64,000 bases of DNA from the NCBI GenBank assembly GCA_905250075.1, contig CAJNOP010000013.1, positions 1,470,188-1,534,187 on the forward strand, read 5' to 3'. The position numbers and the translations under genes are program-made. Source of the stretch: Rotaria sp. Silwood1 (taxonomy: Eukaryota; Rotifera; Eurotatoria; Philodinida; Philodinidae). The stretch's first letter is position 1. Every line of letters begins with the position of its first letter. The notes beneath the pieces are model-generated. The model saw nothing but the letters and a program-made list of their open reading frames with translations. It had not been told where the DNA came from and did not search any database. Positions 24,823-38,610 of the stretch are shown piece after piece.

Positions 24823-27800
24823 GTTTTAAGTTTCTTAATACAGGATGTTTGTATCGTGAGGTGTAGACATACTAAACATATTTAGGTGTCATATCAGTGA
24901 TAGATAAAGCAAAGAGTCATAATTCAAATAATGAATACGTTTTTATTAGCCTCTTAACGATCACTATGATGTATATTTGATATCGTTCCAGTGGAAAATG
25001 AAAAACTTGAATTTTATTATTGAAGTCATTCTTATAGTGAGAGTTATAAAACAAAAAAAAAACATTATCTGCAAATAAAATTTTGAGCATAACCTCTTTA
25101 AAACCTTCTAATATTGAATTGATTGATTTAACGGAAAAACAATTTTTTTGTAGTCATCAAATTTGGAATATTCAAAAAATCTCTATCGCCTCAAAAGTCG
25201 AATGTAAATCACTTGCAAATTATGCAAGATATTATTTTTTATCGTTCTGTTGTCATCAAAAAAATATGCGTAATATATCGAGTGTCATTCAACTTCTGAT
25301 TGTATTATGACTCATAAAATAATAAACTTGTCTATTCTTCAATAAAAAAACAATACCATTGTAGTAATTTTCGTTTATAGAAAATATCATTTTATATTAA
25401 CAATCAATCGTGTGAGAGGAAAACAAAAAGCTTCATGTTCTTTGAATTGTTAAACTCTTACCTAAATTTTATTAATTATTCTTTTACTTTCGAAATATGG
25501 AACAAATTACCTCCTTTCTTCGATCTACTGGATACCGCCTTACAAATCAATATTGTAATCGGCAGATAGCAGCACACCATGTAGGTAAAAAATATCATGT
25601 GTTCCATGTATATATGTTAACAGATGTGCATTGATATTCATATAAGATAGTGCATTATTTATCCATATACGATCATCAAGAAGAAATGTACGAATATGAT
25701 TAGACATAACTTTAAATTTAATCAAACGCATACAAAAACATTTTCACTGTTAATAAATCAGTATCTTTTCAGAAAGTCTTCCTTGGTTAAAAAAAAATAA
25801 AATAAAAGTAATGATGATGAAGGAAATAAAAAATGTGATTTCTTTCTTTTTCAATAACAAATGTTTGGATGATATCTGTAGGTGGCATACAAACATGTTT
25901 CACTTCAAAGTGATTTCTTTTCTTTTGCTTGTGAACGTAAAATTGAATTGTGAAGTCGTGCAGCTTTTAAAAGATCTTCTTTTATCGTCTTGAGATTAGA
26001 AATAGATCTATATTTTATTAACGTTGATATAAATTAAACTTACTAAATTTTGTTCTATTCTAATAAAAAAAACAAAATATTTATAATATCAAGTCGCACT
26101 CTTCTTTCATATTATTCCTTTCTCTAGGCAGTAAACTAAAAAGAAATACTGGTTTATATAAAAATCAAAGCATACAATGCTAAAGCACTTTCAAGCTATT
26201 ATAAAATTTTCAGCACATTTCAATCATTTAGAAAATCAACAATTCTCTAATAAGTAGAAATTCAGTTTGATTTTCTGACAAAGTTTCTTGTGGTAAAACA
26301 ACTAATTAACCACGATTACATGAAAAACGGAAAATCAATGCTTATTTTTCATGGAGACTATCATATGAATTCAAAATATAAAACAAATCTCTCAAGTGGA
26401 TATTCCAATTTTTTATAATATATATTAGAATTTTCTCAATGATGTGAAGTAGTATATGTATAAAGTAATACTTAATAACTTTAAAAAAAAACATCTTGAT
26501 ATACTGTTAAGCTTTCTATATATATTTTTCATACTATCTTATTGCAAACATAGTAGCGTTAAACAATATGTTCTAAATGTGTACATAAATCAATAAAATA
26601 TATAAAATAATTTTTTTTCATACTCTCAATCTCTTAACTTCTTTATATTATAATAGACAGATAAGACTGACGAATTGAAAATTTTTTGAAAGTTCTCAGT
26701 TTTACTTAAGTTGAGAAGAGAGAAATTTTAAATTAAGAGTGATTCAAAAGTTTCGACCACTCTTTTAATATGAAGATACTTGTCTGAAATACGCAGTTTT
26801 GTGGAGGAAGATTAAAGTTATAATCTGAAAAGAAAATAGTTTGAATTACATCAATATCATGAAAAGTTATAGTTGCTTTATTGATCATGACTAAACATTT
26901 ACATCTTATATTTTTTGCAAAAGTAAAATATACTTGTATGGTCTGTAGCAAAATGTTATTTTCTAGAGATTTTTATATGGATAGATTGAGTTTGAAAAGC
27001 TGTACAACAAAATGAATATTAGAAAAATTCTGATCTTGTTTTCAATACAAAACTTGAAGGAAACCAGAAAAAAACTAATAAAAACTTCATATATTCAGCA
27101 TTAAAAACTGTAATCTAAAGTTTTAATAACTTTAATTAATCTAATATTCTGTCTGTTTGTGCTGTGTCCGAAAGATGTTTATTTTCAGATTGAGGGTGTG
27201 CCACTACATCTCGAAACATCAATTATCAGTTGATTAACTAATGTGATTGAAAGTTGAGCATACTCTTTCGTTTAACGTTTGTGATATTTTTACTAGTTAG
27301 TCTGTTTTTCTCATTCTATTGTACTGAAAATATGATCAAAAGGTTTTCTCTTTTTGAAATTCATATTCCTGTCGAAGTCTATCGAATTATGTAAAGATAT
27401 CTAGAAATTAGTATCTCGCTCGACTTTAATCACTCAGATATTACCAAAATATGTTTACTCTTACTGAAAAATGTAAGCTGTAAAATAATGAGTCGTATTT
27501 AATAAATGAACTATAAATTTTCATGATCTCGATGGAAATCAAACAATGTTTTTTAAGATGATAGCGCTAATCTTGCTCTACAAAACTTTGTATCTCAGTG
27601 AATTAATTATTTACATATGTATTTTGTATAAATAAAGTCAATTTATAGATAAGACTCGAAACTTTGGAATCAGTCTTCAGTTTTCATTCGAATTTCTGTG
27701 AATAAACAGTAATCTTTCCGCGATGTTTTTGTAATATTTTCAAGCTCTTGAAAGTTGCTATCGAACTATATGGAAACTAGTGTAGTCGCTCAAGAAATGA

Positions 27801-30800
27801 GTGGATAGAAAAAGTTGATAATAATCAACAATTGGATTCAGTGTACATGTGACAGCCATTGACTGTTTCAATGTATCTGTGCACAACACAAATAGGTGCC
27901 GTATCACTAATTCGACTAGAGCTCACTTTCAAACACTGCACAATAGTTTGATATAGACGAAAAAAAAATTTTGACGGGGGCATTTTTAACAGTCATCGAC
28001 CTTCCATAGGGTTTCTTTGATTTAGTAGAACTAAAACGTTTAACACAAACCTTTTTTTAAGAATATATGGTTATATGTTTAAGTCTTTCTTTCACTGAAA
28101 CACAAACATTCAAGCATATTTGATATTTGTTAATCAGCAACAGAAGAAAAATTGTTGTTAAATGTTCGAGTCTAATTAGTTTCTATTAATGAGTACACAT
28201 GGTACAATTAAAATACGTGATTATCTCATAAATAAAAAATCTTTCGTTGAGAACAATCACAGATGATACGTCTATGCCGCACAAGCAATCGTTGATATTA
28301 AACATAGTGTTCATTTAAAAGATATTCAATTCTCATTTATTTATAAATGGTTCTCTGAGACTTTTTCTTTCTAGTTATGTATTATATGTCATTCTCTTTC
28401 TTCATATTTCATCATAAGTATGCAACTCTATGAATGCTATCAATAAAACCTTGCATTGATGACTTGAAAGTGTAAAAGGAAGATTGTGAAACTCTTAATG
28501 AAATTGAAATCTCCAGTTATGAACTGCACTTAGCGTCCTATCAAGGCAATGAACGCAGAATACGTTTTTGAATTACATATGCGGCCCGTTCAATTGCGTA
28601 AATGCGTATAATGAATCTATAAAACGCGTAATTATTTTTTTTTGTATTCAGTCTTTTTAAATGGAAAGAAATAAATTAAAAAAAGTGACTTACAAAGCAA
28701 CTATTCTAAAATATGATGACCCTATTTTTTTTCTAAAAATATGGCATTCGCAAAAGACAAGTTACGAAAGTAAACTTGATTATTTTCATCCATCTCTCTT
28801 TCTTCATTTATGCAAAATACATGAGTATAGATACAAAATATGAATTTTTAAAGTAATTCTGATAGAATAGTAACAGAAATTTCACCAAACTAGTTGATTA
28901 TTATATTGAAGTGTTCTCGAGCAAAAGTATTTTATCCATGAATAGTTTCTACAATCTTTGTAATTTGTTTTTTTTCTTGGAATTCAGATGATTTATCATC
29001 ACTTCATTGTAAATAACAATTTATTATAAAATCTTTAATAATTAGCAAAGTGCGAGTATAATAATGGCAGCAGCCTTTATTGTTGTTCATCATTGTTTTG
29101 AAAAATACAAGACTGTTATCATCGCTTGAGCTTTCTTTCAAAGGATCTTGTTCATTGTTTTCTTTCAAAAACTTGATTTTTATTAGTACAGCAAGATGCT
29201 AGTGTATAGAGTGAATTCTTTTTTCGATCTAAACGATTCTCTTAATCATAATGAAAACATAGAAAATCGAGAGATTAATCTAGAAAATGAATTATTACAT
29301 ATTACAATAGTCAAAAATTTATAGATCCTTTCTACTCAATATCACCATAATTCATTTGCTTTTACTAAACATTTACTGAGATAGAGATACCGCTGGAAAT
29401 GATGGGAATTTTTTCTACGAAAAACCTACGAGATGTTTATTGTGAGCTATTTGACTTTCTTTCATCTAAGTTTGCATAAAATCGGACAGATCGATCAAAG
29501 CGAGACACATCCAAGTTTCGGTTGAAATTACAATTTTTTTTCAATCTTTTGACTGAGACTTGGATATTTTTCTCTTTGATCAATTTATTTGGCTCTATAC
29601 ACAGTTAGGTGAAATTAAATTGAGCTGTGCGCAAAGCTTTCATAGAGAAAAAACTTTGTCATCTTAAGCTGTATATATCTGACTCGACACATGTCTAAAT
29701 ATTACCAATAGAGAATATAGTGATGTAATCAAAAAAGTTAACATTTTTTGGCTTTAATTATTTTATTTTTTAGTTGTTATGAAAAAGTGGTCTTGAGATG
29801 TTTTCCAATTTCCATAATGAGGTTTTTGTTCTACATGTGCATTATATCATTGAAGAGTTTGAGCAAGAACTGATTAAAAAAAATGAAACTAGTTTATCAA
29901 AATTACAAGAAGTCACATTTGCCTTTTCTACAGATTTATATGAATGAAAGAAAAAGTATCACAATGAAAAGTATTAATTGGCATTGAACGCAATTATTAT
30001 CGTCGTATTCAGAACTTATTAAACTGTTGATAAAACGGTTCACAAAACCGACAATTTTCTATTGATCTCAGACTTGATATTTTGTGAATCTTCGATTTGT
30101 ATTTGATCAAAAGAACATCAAAACTTGGACAAGATTCAGTTATTTATTTCTGCAGTCTGTCATCTCAATATAATTATTGTTTTTTTGGTGTCCAATAGAA
30201 AAAGTGAGTCTTAAATCAAGTTTGATGTAATGTATTATGATACAAATGGTTCTTACTTCACTATTAATGAGAAAGAAACGATATCATATATGATGCTAAA
30301 GTCTTTCGAAAAAGGTTCAACTCTAATATACTGTAATGCAGACTTTTTAATCAAGATATTTTTGTTTTGTTAGAAAGAGCAATGTTTAAACTACCAGTTG
30401 TGTACCAAATATATTTTTCTAGAACGAATCAGACGAGTAGGAAAAATACAAAACCATACATTGCTAACAAAGTTCTGGCAATGTTTTTGTCAACTTGAAA
30501 AATCTGTTTTTCTGAATTATTTTGAGCAATCGAATTGGAGTCAAAAATATACATCACAGTGTAGCCTATAAAAAAACTCTATCGATACCAGCTTTGCAAA
30601 AATTTGTTGCATTTGTTCCTTAGGTTTTAATTAGAAAAATTTGAAAAATGAACTTTTTATAAAATCCAACATTTTGCGAAAAAGTATCAGTTTTTAAGAA
30701 CATCAATCACCATCTTCAGAAATTATTCATGAACTGAATTCGCTTTGCATCATGTATTCGAAATAATCCAGGTCATAGAAATTTAGCAGAGAAAATAATT

Positions 30801-32479
30801 CAAAACAACAGTTTTTTTTATTTTTGTAAAACGTTCATGTCGTAGGAACGACCAACTTGGCTATTTTTTAGAAAAAGCTATATGTTGGTATAAAAACTAA
30901 GAATAAATTTAACTTCCGAGACACCATTGACAAGAATACTCTTTACGCTACCAAAAATCAGCATAAAATGTGTTTTTTTTATTTTCCGTCTGATTTAAAA
31001 GAATGGGTAGAAAATAAAAGATGCTGTTGTCTGACAATGAAGCTGAAAGAACTTTTTTGTATATGTTTGGCTTTGGGCTTTTTCGTCTCGTCAGATTCGT
31101 TTTGAAAGAATATGTCTCGTACAAAATTTGTAGTTCCCACATTGCTCTTTGTAACACAAAAAGGTTTTCTTGATTTAGAAATCCGTAATATGGTACAGAA
31201 GAGGTTGATATTTTAGTAAAGACTTTTGCATTGACTCAGAAACGGCGCGATCGGGGGGCCACACAGATTAGCGAAGAGTACCACCATCCTGCTTTTACAA
31301 GTTTTGATTGCAGTTTTCTCTCATGTTAGAAAAAACTTCTAATATGATTTCTCTCATTTTGAGAAAAGTTCATGATGAGCTATCTTTGAGTGTGACACAA
31401 TTAGGGCTATATGTTGCATAGGTTTCTATAGATTTAGACTACACCATTCTCTCATTCTAGATTGACTATCATAGATCTGTTTTCTCCGAAAAACTAGATG
31501 AGTTATACCTCACTACGAATTCGATTTCTTGATGAAATCTCCTAGTCATCGCTTTGCTCAATAGCCGTCGCATGTATATTTTCTTTTCAGTTCGAAAAAA
31601 TTTCAAAAACTTTTCCGAGATAAATTCGCAAATGTTTTCGCTACAAAGAACTGTAAGACAAGACAGAATATTTTAGGAGTCTTCACTAATATTTGTTACA
31701 CAGAACACGATCGTTACGATAAAGAAACGATAAAAATCATATTTCATATGTTTTCATCAACACGAAAACAAATGCTGACCTATTTGAAATTACTTTTTGT
31801 TGGTCGCATCTATCTTATCTCCGTGCTGTAAAAACGCTATTGGTCGTCTTACTGGTTATTGATTATATTAACCAAGGCTTTAAAAAAATTTCACTTTTTG
31901 ATATTTATCATTTTATAGGAGATGTAGTTTGAACTATCTCATATAAGAAATTTTTCTCTGTAGATATGATGTAAAAATTTAGAAGTTTCCGAAATACGAC
32001 ACTGAAAGATTGCTATAATCCTTACTATTTAGTATTAACAAATGTCATCTTTGATGGGTTTTAATTTGGTATAACATTTATTGTTAATATTATTTGAAAT
32101 TACAGCGTTATCACCATGAAAAACATTTTTATTTATCCCATACAGCTCTACTCTACAATAGCCTATCTTGAAAATATAATTTTATTGAATGAAAATGAAA
32201 TGAATTTATGAGCAATCCATTTATCAGTAAACATCATTTGAACAACAAGAGTGTTAAAATGAAGTTAATGTTTAACAGCGAGTTTTCATTCTAACTATTT
32301 TGTAAAACCCATTTTGAATTATTAGTACGAAGAAGACGAATAATTTGAAAATTTTATTGAGTATAGTATCTTGATTAATATCATCACAATCACTATTGGA
32401 TAAGTTTAATTTCATACAAATCTTTTAACAGACTGAGAGAAAGCAGTATTCTATTAGTCAAACATAACGGCAAAATTCA

Positions 32480-32740
32480 TTAACTTTTTTCATTCATGCA
32501 AGAGTAAGAAGCTTCAAACAATCGAGATTTATAGAAAACAAGAAAAAAATTTTCAAGTGAAAGTTCATTCCATTTACACCAAGTCTCTAGCTCACAAATA
32601 ATACTTGGTACAAGATTCATATGATTATTAGCATACACATATGATTTTAGCTCTTGTAGAAACATATACATCCTTATTAGCGTTGTTAGACGCTTGTATA
32701 CCCTGATACTTTGTTTTTGAATAAATCTCTTATTAACATG
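32480..32740 (-). pseudogene. Possible reverse-transcriptase relic (non-LTR type)
   Basis: The minus-strand frame contains LKSYVYANNHM, then a 15-residue gap and LETWCKWNELSLEN. This resembles the RT palm segment around the catalytic YADD box followed by the W-C-x-x-N-x-L-x-x-N helix of LINE-type enzymes, with the two catalytic aspartates changed to asparagines. The sequence upstream in the same frame (QSIRVYKRLTTLIRMYM) is a weak match to the PQG...SP.L...Y region. It covers only about 85 codons and the flanks are not coding. The call rests on motif spacing and may be wrong. Confidence 0.35.
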
Positions 32741-33949
32741 TAGAAATTTTGAGTTATTTTTTAATTCATTGACGGCATGAACTCAAGATACAATAGGATA
32801 ATGATAAATCTACAAAAAAATCTCAACTACAGAACAAGCATCATACCCAATCTAAACAGTCGCATATGACACCATATAATGATCGACTACAGTGGCATTT
32901 ATTGCAGTCTTAATTTAATGTTGTAAAAAGCGTCACATGTTTTTCTTCAGTTGTTTAATGTACTACCTACTTAGATATTCAGCTCTTTTAAGAGAGACTT
33001 ATATAGAAATCCACCATATTTCAGTTACGTTCTCTTAACTTACTGTTAGATGTTGTATTTCAAATTAAAAACAAGATACATATTTATTATATTTTATTAG
33101 CTAGCATCAATTCCTTTATTGAGAACCAATTGCAAAAAAAAAATTATAATTATATTTTGATAAGTAACCAATATATCGTGTAATTGTAATCATGTACAGC
33201 AATGAGTCACGATATTGTTCAGTAAAAGCACATTTAAAACAGAAAATGTATGAACGTTATGTCAAAATGATCATACAAGGTCATAAGTTTCGTTAAAACT
33301 ATTTCAAAGAATAATCAATTCTTTGGTTAACTTGAGAAAACAAACGAACAACTGAGATAGAAGATAATCTGAAAGTAAAAGATAAGAATTTAAAATGAAT
33401 GAAATGAAAAAACTTTCACAGTTAAGCTTATCAGATAAAAATAAATGTAAGTGATCGCTCTGCGTTCAGTGATATTTGTAAAGACTTAGCAGTTAGAAGC
33501 GAGATTAAAAGACGTAGCACTATTGTAGCGGAATTTCAATTTACTTGAATCAATTGAGTATTTGTAAACGAGTGCTGACAGTCAGATTGTATCTAATAAC
33601 TAAGAGTTTGTATAAGACTCGACTGGGTATTTTTGAACATGGGATATTATCCGACTGAACATGCTTTTTCTATTGATAAATAACTATTTTTTCTATTTTT
33701 CATCTAATGCTGTCAAATGTCGTTTGTAAATGCTTTATAACTTGTTTCTTATATTTACTTCTTGAGCGACTCTCATTCAACTATTGGTTGAAAATGAAAG
33801 ATTATATTAGCTGTTAAATCTCTGTCTCATCTTTCACTTATCTCTTTTTCTCTGTATTATATGTAATTAGTTATATCCTTTGTAAAAAAAAAACAAGAAG
33901 CTATTTGTCTACTTGCAGTGCATTTCTTCTTTCAGGCGATATTTTCTTG

Positions 33950-33956
33950 TATAAAA
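33950..33956 (+). promoter_or_regulatory. Candidate TATA box of the receptor gene
   Basis: TATAAAA lies 52 bp upstream of the ATG at 34008, which fits a short 5' UTR without introns. Confidence 0.4.
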
Positions 33957-34007
33957 AGCACAAGTGCAAAACGAAGTTCTTTGTGTTAAAAAGCCGTTTA
34001 TTCAACG

Positions 34008-34988
34008 ATGAATTTAACAGAAGAGAAACCAGATCCCATCGAAGATTATTACGTAGTTTGTTCATTGTCTGCATTATTTGCTTTTACTACTGTAGCAATG
34101 TCTATTATAATATTAATATTTGTGCAAAGAACAAAACCTCGTCTTCATACAATCAGACATTTACTCATGTGTAATACATGTATTGCATCAATTCTTTATT
34201 GTATTGTACAAACAAATAATTATATTTTTCTTATCTTCTTTCCTTCGGTAACAAGTGATATCTCTTGTCGATGGCGTGGCTATTTTGCATATCTCACCAT
34301 TTCTGCAATCACTTATTCATTTCTTATTCAAGCAATATCACGTCTTTTTATTGTTGTTTTTTCAACAAAATATAAATGTCTAATTACATTCAAAACACAT
34401 CATATTCTTATAGTTATTCAATGGTTTACTGTAATAATTGTCCCACTACCGGCAATATTAACAAAAGATATTTATTATCGTCCTAATAAACTGTGTTGGG
34501 TACCCATGAAAAGTGTAATTCATGTTGCCTATGGATATATTGCTTATTATACAATACCAGCATTATCTGTTTGTATGATCTATATTTTACTTTATTGGCA
34601 AGTTAAACGAGCGAAAAACAACGCTAGACCTTTATTGAGATTAATCCATGGGGAAAAGCGTGATCTCGAACTTCTTCGTAATATAGTAATACTCTTGAGT
34701 ATTTATTTCGTGGGTGGAATTCCAACTCTATTATTTCTGATCAGTTCTAAGAGAACACTGTATTTAATGGGTATTGTTACAATATCCTTAGCTGTAGCTG
34801 TTGAAAAACTATGTACAATTCTGCTAGATCAAGAACTTCGACAAGTTATAAGAATATTATTAACTAGAATGAGACGCATTGCACCTGTTGACAATACAAA
34901 TACAACAGTAAGACATCAAGTGAATCAAACAAACATTAAGCGAACTTTCTTACAAATTTTACCGAAAACCCAAGATACATCACTTTAG
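34008..34988 (+). CDS. Rhodopsin-like seven-transmembrane receptor, divergent
   Basis: A single-exon ORF of 326 aa, likely a plasma-membrane G-protein-coupled receptor. The short N-terminus has an NLT glycosylation sequon at residue 2. Seven hydrophobic segments are visible: about 17-41, 52-77, 91-118, 129-150, 169-197, 223-244 and 251-270. A cysteine before TM3 (ISCRWRG) and one in the second extracellular loop (KLCWVP) could form the usual disulphide. TM4 has W and P. Class motifs are altered: the DRY position reads SRL, the TM6 CWxP position reads GGIP, and TM7 lacks NPxxY and reads EKLCTILLD. The ligand is unknown. An orphan, lineage-specific rhodopsin-like receptor is the safest label. 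Confidence 0.8.
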   Translation: MNLTEEKPDPIEDYYVVCSLSALFAFTTVAMSIIILIFVQRTKPRLHTIRHLLMCNTCIASILYCIVQTNNYIFLIFFPSVTSDISCRWRGYFAYLTISAITYSFLIQAISRLFIVVFSTKYKCLITFKTHHILIVIQWFTVIIVPLPAILTKDIYYRPNKLCWVPMKSVIHVAYGYIAYYTIPALSVCMIYILLYWQVKRAKNNARPLLRLIHGEKRDLELLRNIVILLSIYFVGGIPTLLFLISSKRTLYLMGIVTISLAVAVEKLCTILLDQELRQVIRILLTRMRRIAPVDNTNTTVRHQVNQTNIKRTFLQILPKTQDTSL

Positions 34989-35231
34989 ATAGTGTGGATT
35001 TATCGTTTGGTGTAATCGCAAACAAGCCGTTTGATGACTAATTTATAATTCGTGAATAACGTTGATTTTTCTGGTTGTTATCGTTAAGTCTCGTGCGTCT
35101 TCTTATATTTTGATCACTTCTTGAATAAAAAATCTTATTTAATTAGCAAAATGGATTAATCATTATGTAGAGAAGTCATGGGCCAACGATATTATGTAAG
35201 ATTTGAAATTTTAAAACTTTCTGTCATAAGT

Positions 35232-35276
35232 GTGTGGATATGTGTGTCTGATTGTGGGTCATCTCTATATCCACAC
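35232..35276. repeat. GT-rich fold-back
   Basis: A perfect 10-bp stem: GTGTGGATAT at 35232-35241 pairs with ATATCCACAC at 35267-35276. The loop is itself GT-rich. Confidence 0.5.
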
Positions 35277-36285
35277 TTTTCTAAAATAGTTTTGGCTATG
35301 TAATAAAAATTGTTGGTTTTCTTGAACTGACCTGTTTATAATTAATAAAACAGAATGTTTGAAACTTATTACAATTATGGATTCAAATTCACTTATATGA
35401 ATCCTACAGTTATGTCATTGTAATTTCATTTAATATTTATTGGTATTTACATCTACCGTTATATAGAATAATGTGTTTATCTTGTGATAAATACATTGAT
35501 ATTTTACTACATTCATCAATAGATAGCATGACTAATTTGACAAACTCATCGATATGATTCCTGAAAATACAATTGTTAAAAGTCATTTATATTCTGAATA
35601 AATTACCGCTTCTTGATTCGATTCATTTTTGAAACTATTGAAGTTTTCAAACATCATGAAAAACGTATCATCTTAATTCACATAACATATATTCTAAACG
35701 AACATAATGATAATATCTCGGTCACAGGTCTCAATGAACCGAAAGTTTTTTGGATAGAAAAACATGGATTGTGTCCAACTGATTCAATGTTGTGATGAAT
35801 CCCTTCATGTCATTCTTCCATTGTTTAAAATGTTTTTGCAATGAACAGCAAATATATATGAAGCAAAACAAAGAAACAGATATAATTGATATCATCTTAA
35901 AAAACTTTTTTTATATTCAACAAAATGTTCTTGTCTTATTCTCCTCGTTCATTAATGATTACGTTTTTTTAATTCTAATGCTATTTCGACTAAACATTCT
36001 CAATCACAAATTTTCTTTAAAACTTTTGTTTCCATGTAACATATGCTGGCATTAAAAATGAAAAAGTAAACATATCTTAAATATTGAACAGTTTTTGGCC
36101 TTCCAACTGCAAAACAAGAAAACATTGGTGAATTTGAGAGAATCGAAGATTCTGCAAGTTGTCAAATATATTACCGAGTATTTACTTATATATTAAATGC
36201 TAGTATTCGATATATACTTGCTCATTCATGTGTTAAAATTTTATTCAAGGTAATAAGATGAATAGTCCATAGATTGATCAAGTTG

Positions 36286-36328
36286 TGCTACTCACATATA
36301 TTTTCTTCGAAAATATATGTGAGTAGCA
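36286..36328. repeat. Perfect 20-bp inverted repeat with 3-nt loop
   Basis: Arm 36286-36305 is exactly complementary to 36309-36328, with TTC between. It lies in non-coding DNA with no ORF or terminal-repeat partner nearby. Confidence 0.9.
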
Positions 36329-38610
36329 GTTTAATTCGAGGTCTTTTCGGCTACCTTCCTTGATCCTAGTAACGGCAAAGGACGCGTAAGTAATAACAAT
36401 GTTTGGATCATTTTGAAACTTTCTAGAATCTCCTAAAGCATTCTATGAATATAATGTTTCTACTGTAGATTCTAATCAGTCTCCATACTAAAATTTTTCG
36501 TATTTGTTGTAGTGAAAGGGATTTTTTGTAAGTATGAATCAGTGGGACAGTGTTATTATCAATCTAACAGAGTCAGAATAGGATGAACATAGGGTGTATG
36601 AACTAATTGAAGTCTAAGTTTAGGCAAAACTCGACAGCTTATGTCAAAATTCGTCAAGAGAAAGAATGATGTGCTCGGAACCTTACTGAACGATTATAAG
36701 GCGATATGTATAGCAGGTTCATACGGGAGTTAAACCGATGAAACCAAGAACAAAATGATATTTGCCACTTCCTATGCCATATATCATATTGTATATTATC
36801 ATTAGAATAAAAGAAGTTATGTATTGCAGATGTATCTCACAATATAAATAGGTCTTTCCTCAGAATAATGGTATTGAATGAATCTAATAAATTAGTAGAA
36901 TAGATATTTTAAATGCAAACATTTTACAAATCATAATATTTCAGAGGGTGTATATCAATTGTAAACATTGTTATTATTTGGATTCATCAACTTATTTTGT
37001 ATTTTTTTAAAATAAATTACTTTAACCTCTCTGACAATATACGATAAATTTGTAACAGTCAGAATGTGTGATTTTCACACTCTAGCCTCTTACGGTGCCG
37101 CACAGACAAGTTTTTGTTATGAGACTCTTCGATGAAAAAAAAAAGAATAGTGCTAATCAAACAAAGATGATTGAATGATTAAAGGTCAAATTTTTAAAAG
37201 AATCATTTTTCATTGAATCTAATTGAACGGGAACACTTTTTATCTAAATTAAATAGGTAGCCTTGTTTAAACGAATTCACATCAATTAATACGAATTCTT
37301 TTCAAGCTTTTGAATAAAGATTTCTTGCACATTATTCATATATTTTTCTTTATTAAAACAGAGAAGTACAAAATATTAAAATTTGGTTTATATGATTAAT
37401 AACAGGCGTGCCAAAATAAATTAAACTGTTTGTATGTTGAATATCTCTCTTGTATGTTCCGTTAGATCGAGATATTTTTTAAATATATAACGCCTCAAAT
37501 TCTCTACGAAGCTATATATGGTTGAAAAAAAAATTGTTTTACATATATTTAAAATCAGATGAAACGAAATGATATACAAACAACTGCAAAAATTAATATA
37601 GAAATGATGATAGATCGGCAAAAATTTACTGTGATCTAGTCGAAATCCTTTCATTACAAATCAACCAATTACGGGTACAAATGATCGAGAGTACTGGCTC
37701 TCTTAATTTGTCATACCATCTTAGTTGTCTATGCACAATTCAAACAAAAGAGAACATTTGAAGGGTGAAATGATGCATAACTTTCAAGAAACTGTTGTCA
37801 ACGAGACAACTATCTGTTGAAATCAAACGTGTATCACTGCTATCACATGAAGGTCTTGGCTGTTTCCCATAGCAGAAGGTCAAAGAGTCAATCATGACTG
37901 ATCTTCACAAAAGAGCACACTAACTTTGGAAACTGGGTATTAGCAGAGTTTATTGTAAGATTCACACACATTATCTTAGTAGAAAATGGTGTGCAGGCCA
38001 TTTTTGTGCATTCATATTTAAGAATCATTTTGTGACTAAATCTCCCTGATTTATGTGCATCAGATTACAATTGATGAGATGAACTGACGAAAGCTATGAA
38101 TCGGAACCACATAAAAACAACGGCAACATTAATAGGCCAAATGTTCTGTTAAAATAATTCAATAATAGAAAATTTTCATTCTCTACTTGATTTTAGGATA
38201 CAATTGCCTTTGATCCAAAAACATGGAGGAAAATATACTCGTTAAATAAAACATATCATTTTGTGCAGAATCTCAAGCACCATCCTTTGATTGAAAAAGT
38301 ATTTCAATCGAGTAAAGAATAGAGAAGAAATACTAAAAATACACACAGTCTAATTTATTCTGGTCCACTCGTTATTTTCAAATATTTCACGATCTAATCA
38401 ACTACTAGATACTATTCAAAACATTTCACTAAAAATACACCTTTTTTAAAAGTAAAAGGTCATCTATATATATATAGTTTTTATATTTTTTATTAAAGGT
38501 TAATCCATTTTTCTTTCTATTTTTTATTTACTGAAGGATAATAAATGAAGGATTCTCTTATTCACAAAATACGTCGCATTCAAATCAATCATTTACATTC
38601 AACATAGAAC

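Larger units (their letters stand above)
24823..34007. other. 9.2-kb gene-poor region
   Basis: Stop-rich, AT-rich DNA with no intact gene that I can support. A 63-codon minus-strand ORF at 25540-25731 has gene-like codon use but no domain and no obvious partner exon. An RT-like relic lies at 32480-32740, listed separately. The remainder holds short homopolymer runs and no clear long repeats. Confidence 0.5.
34989..38610. other. Intergenic, no gene recognised
   Basis: A candidate poly(A) signal for the receptor (AATAAA, 35124-35129) is near the left end. A GT-rich fold-back (35232-35276) and a long perfect hairpin (36286-36328) are listed separately. ORFs around 35613-36055 have no domain. 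The right end probably carries the promoter of the small gene at 38611. Confidence 0.5.

Noticed and set aside
25540-25731. 63-codon minus-strand ORF with gene-like codon use and a possible GTAAGG donor at its end.
   Set aside because: No domain recognised and no plausible partner exon located; left out of the gene list.
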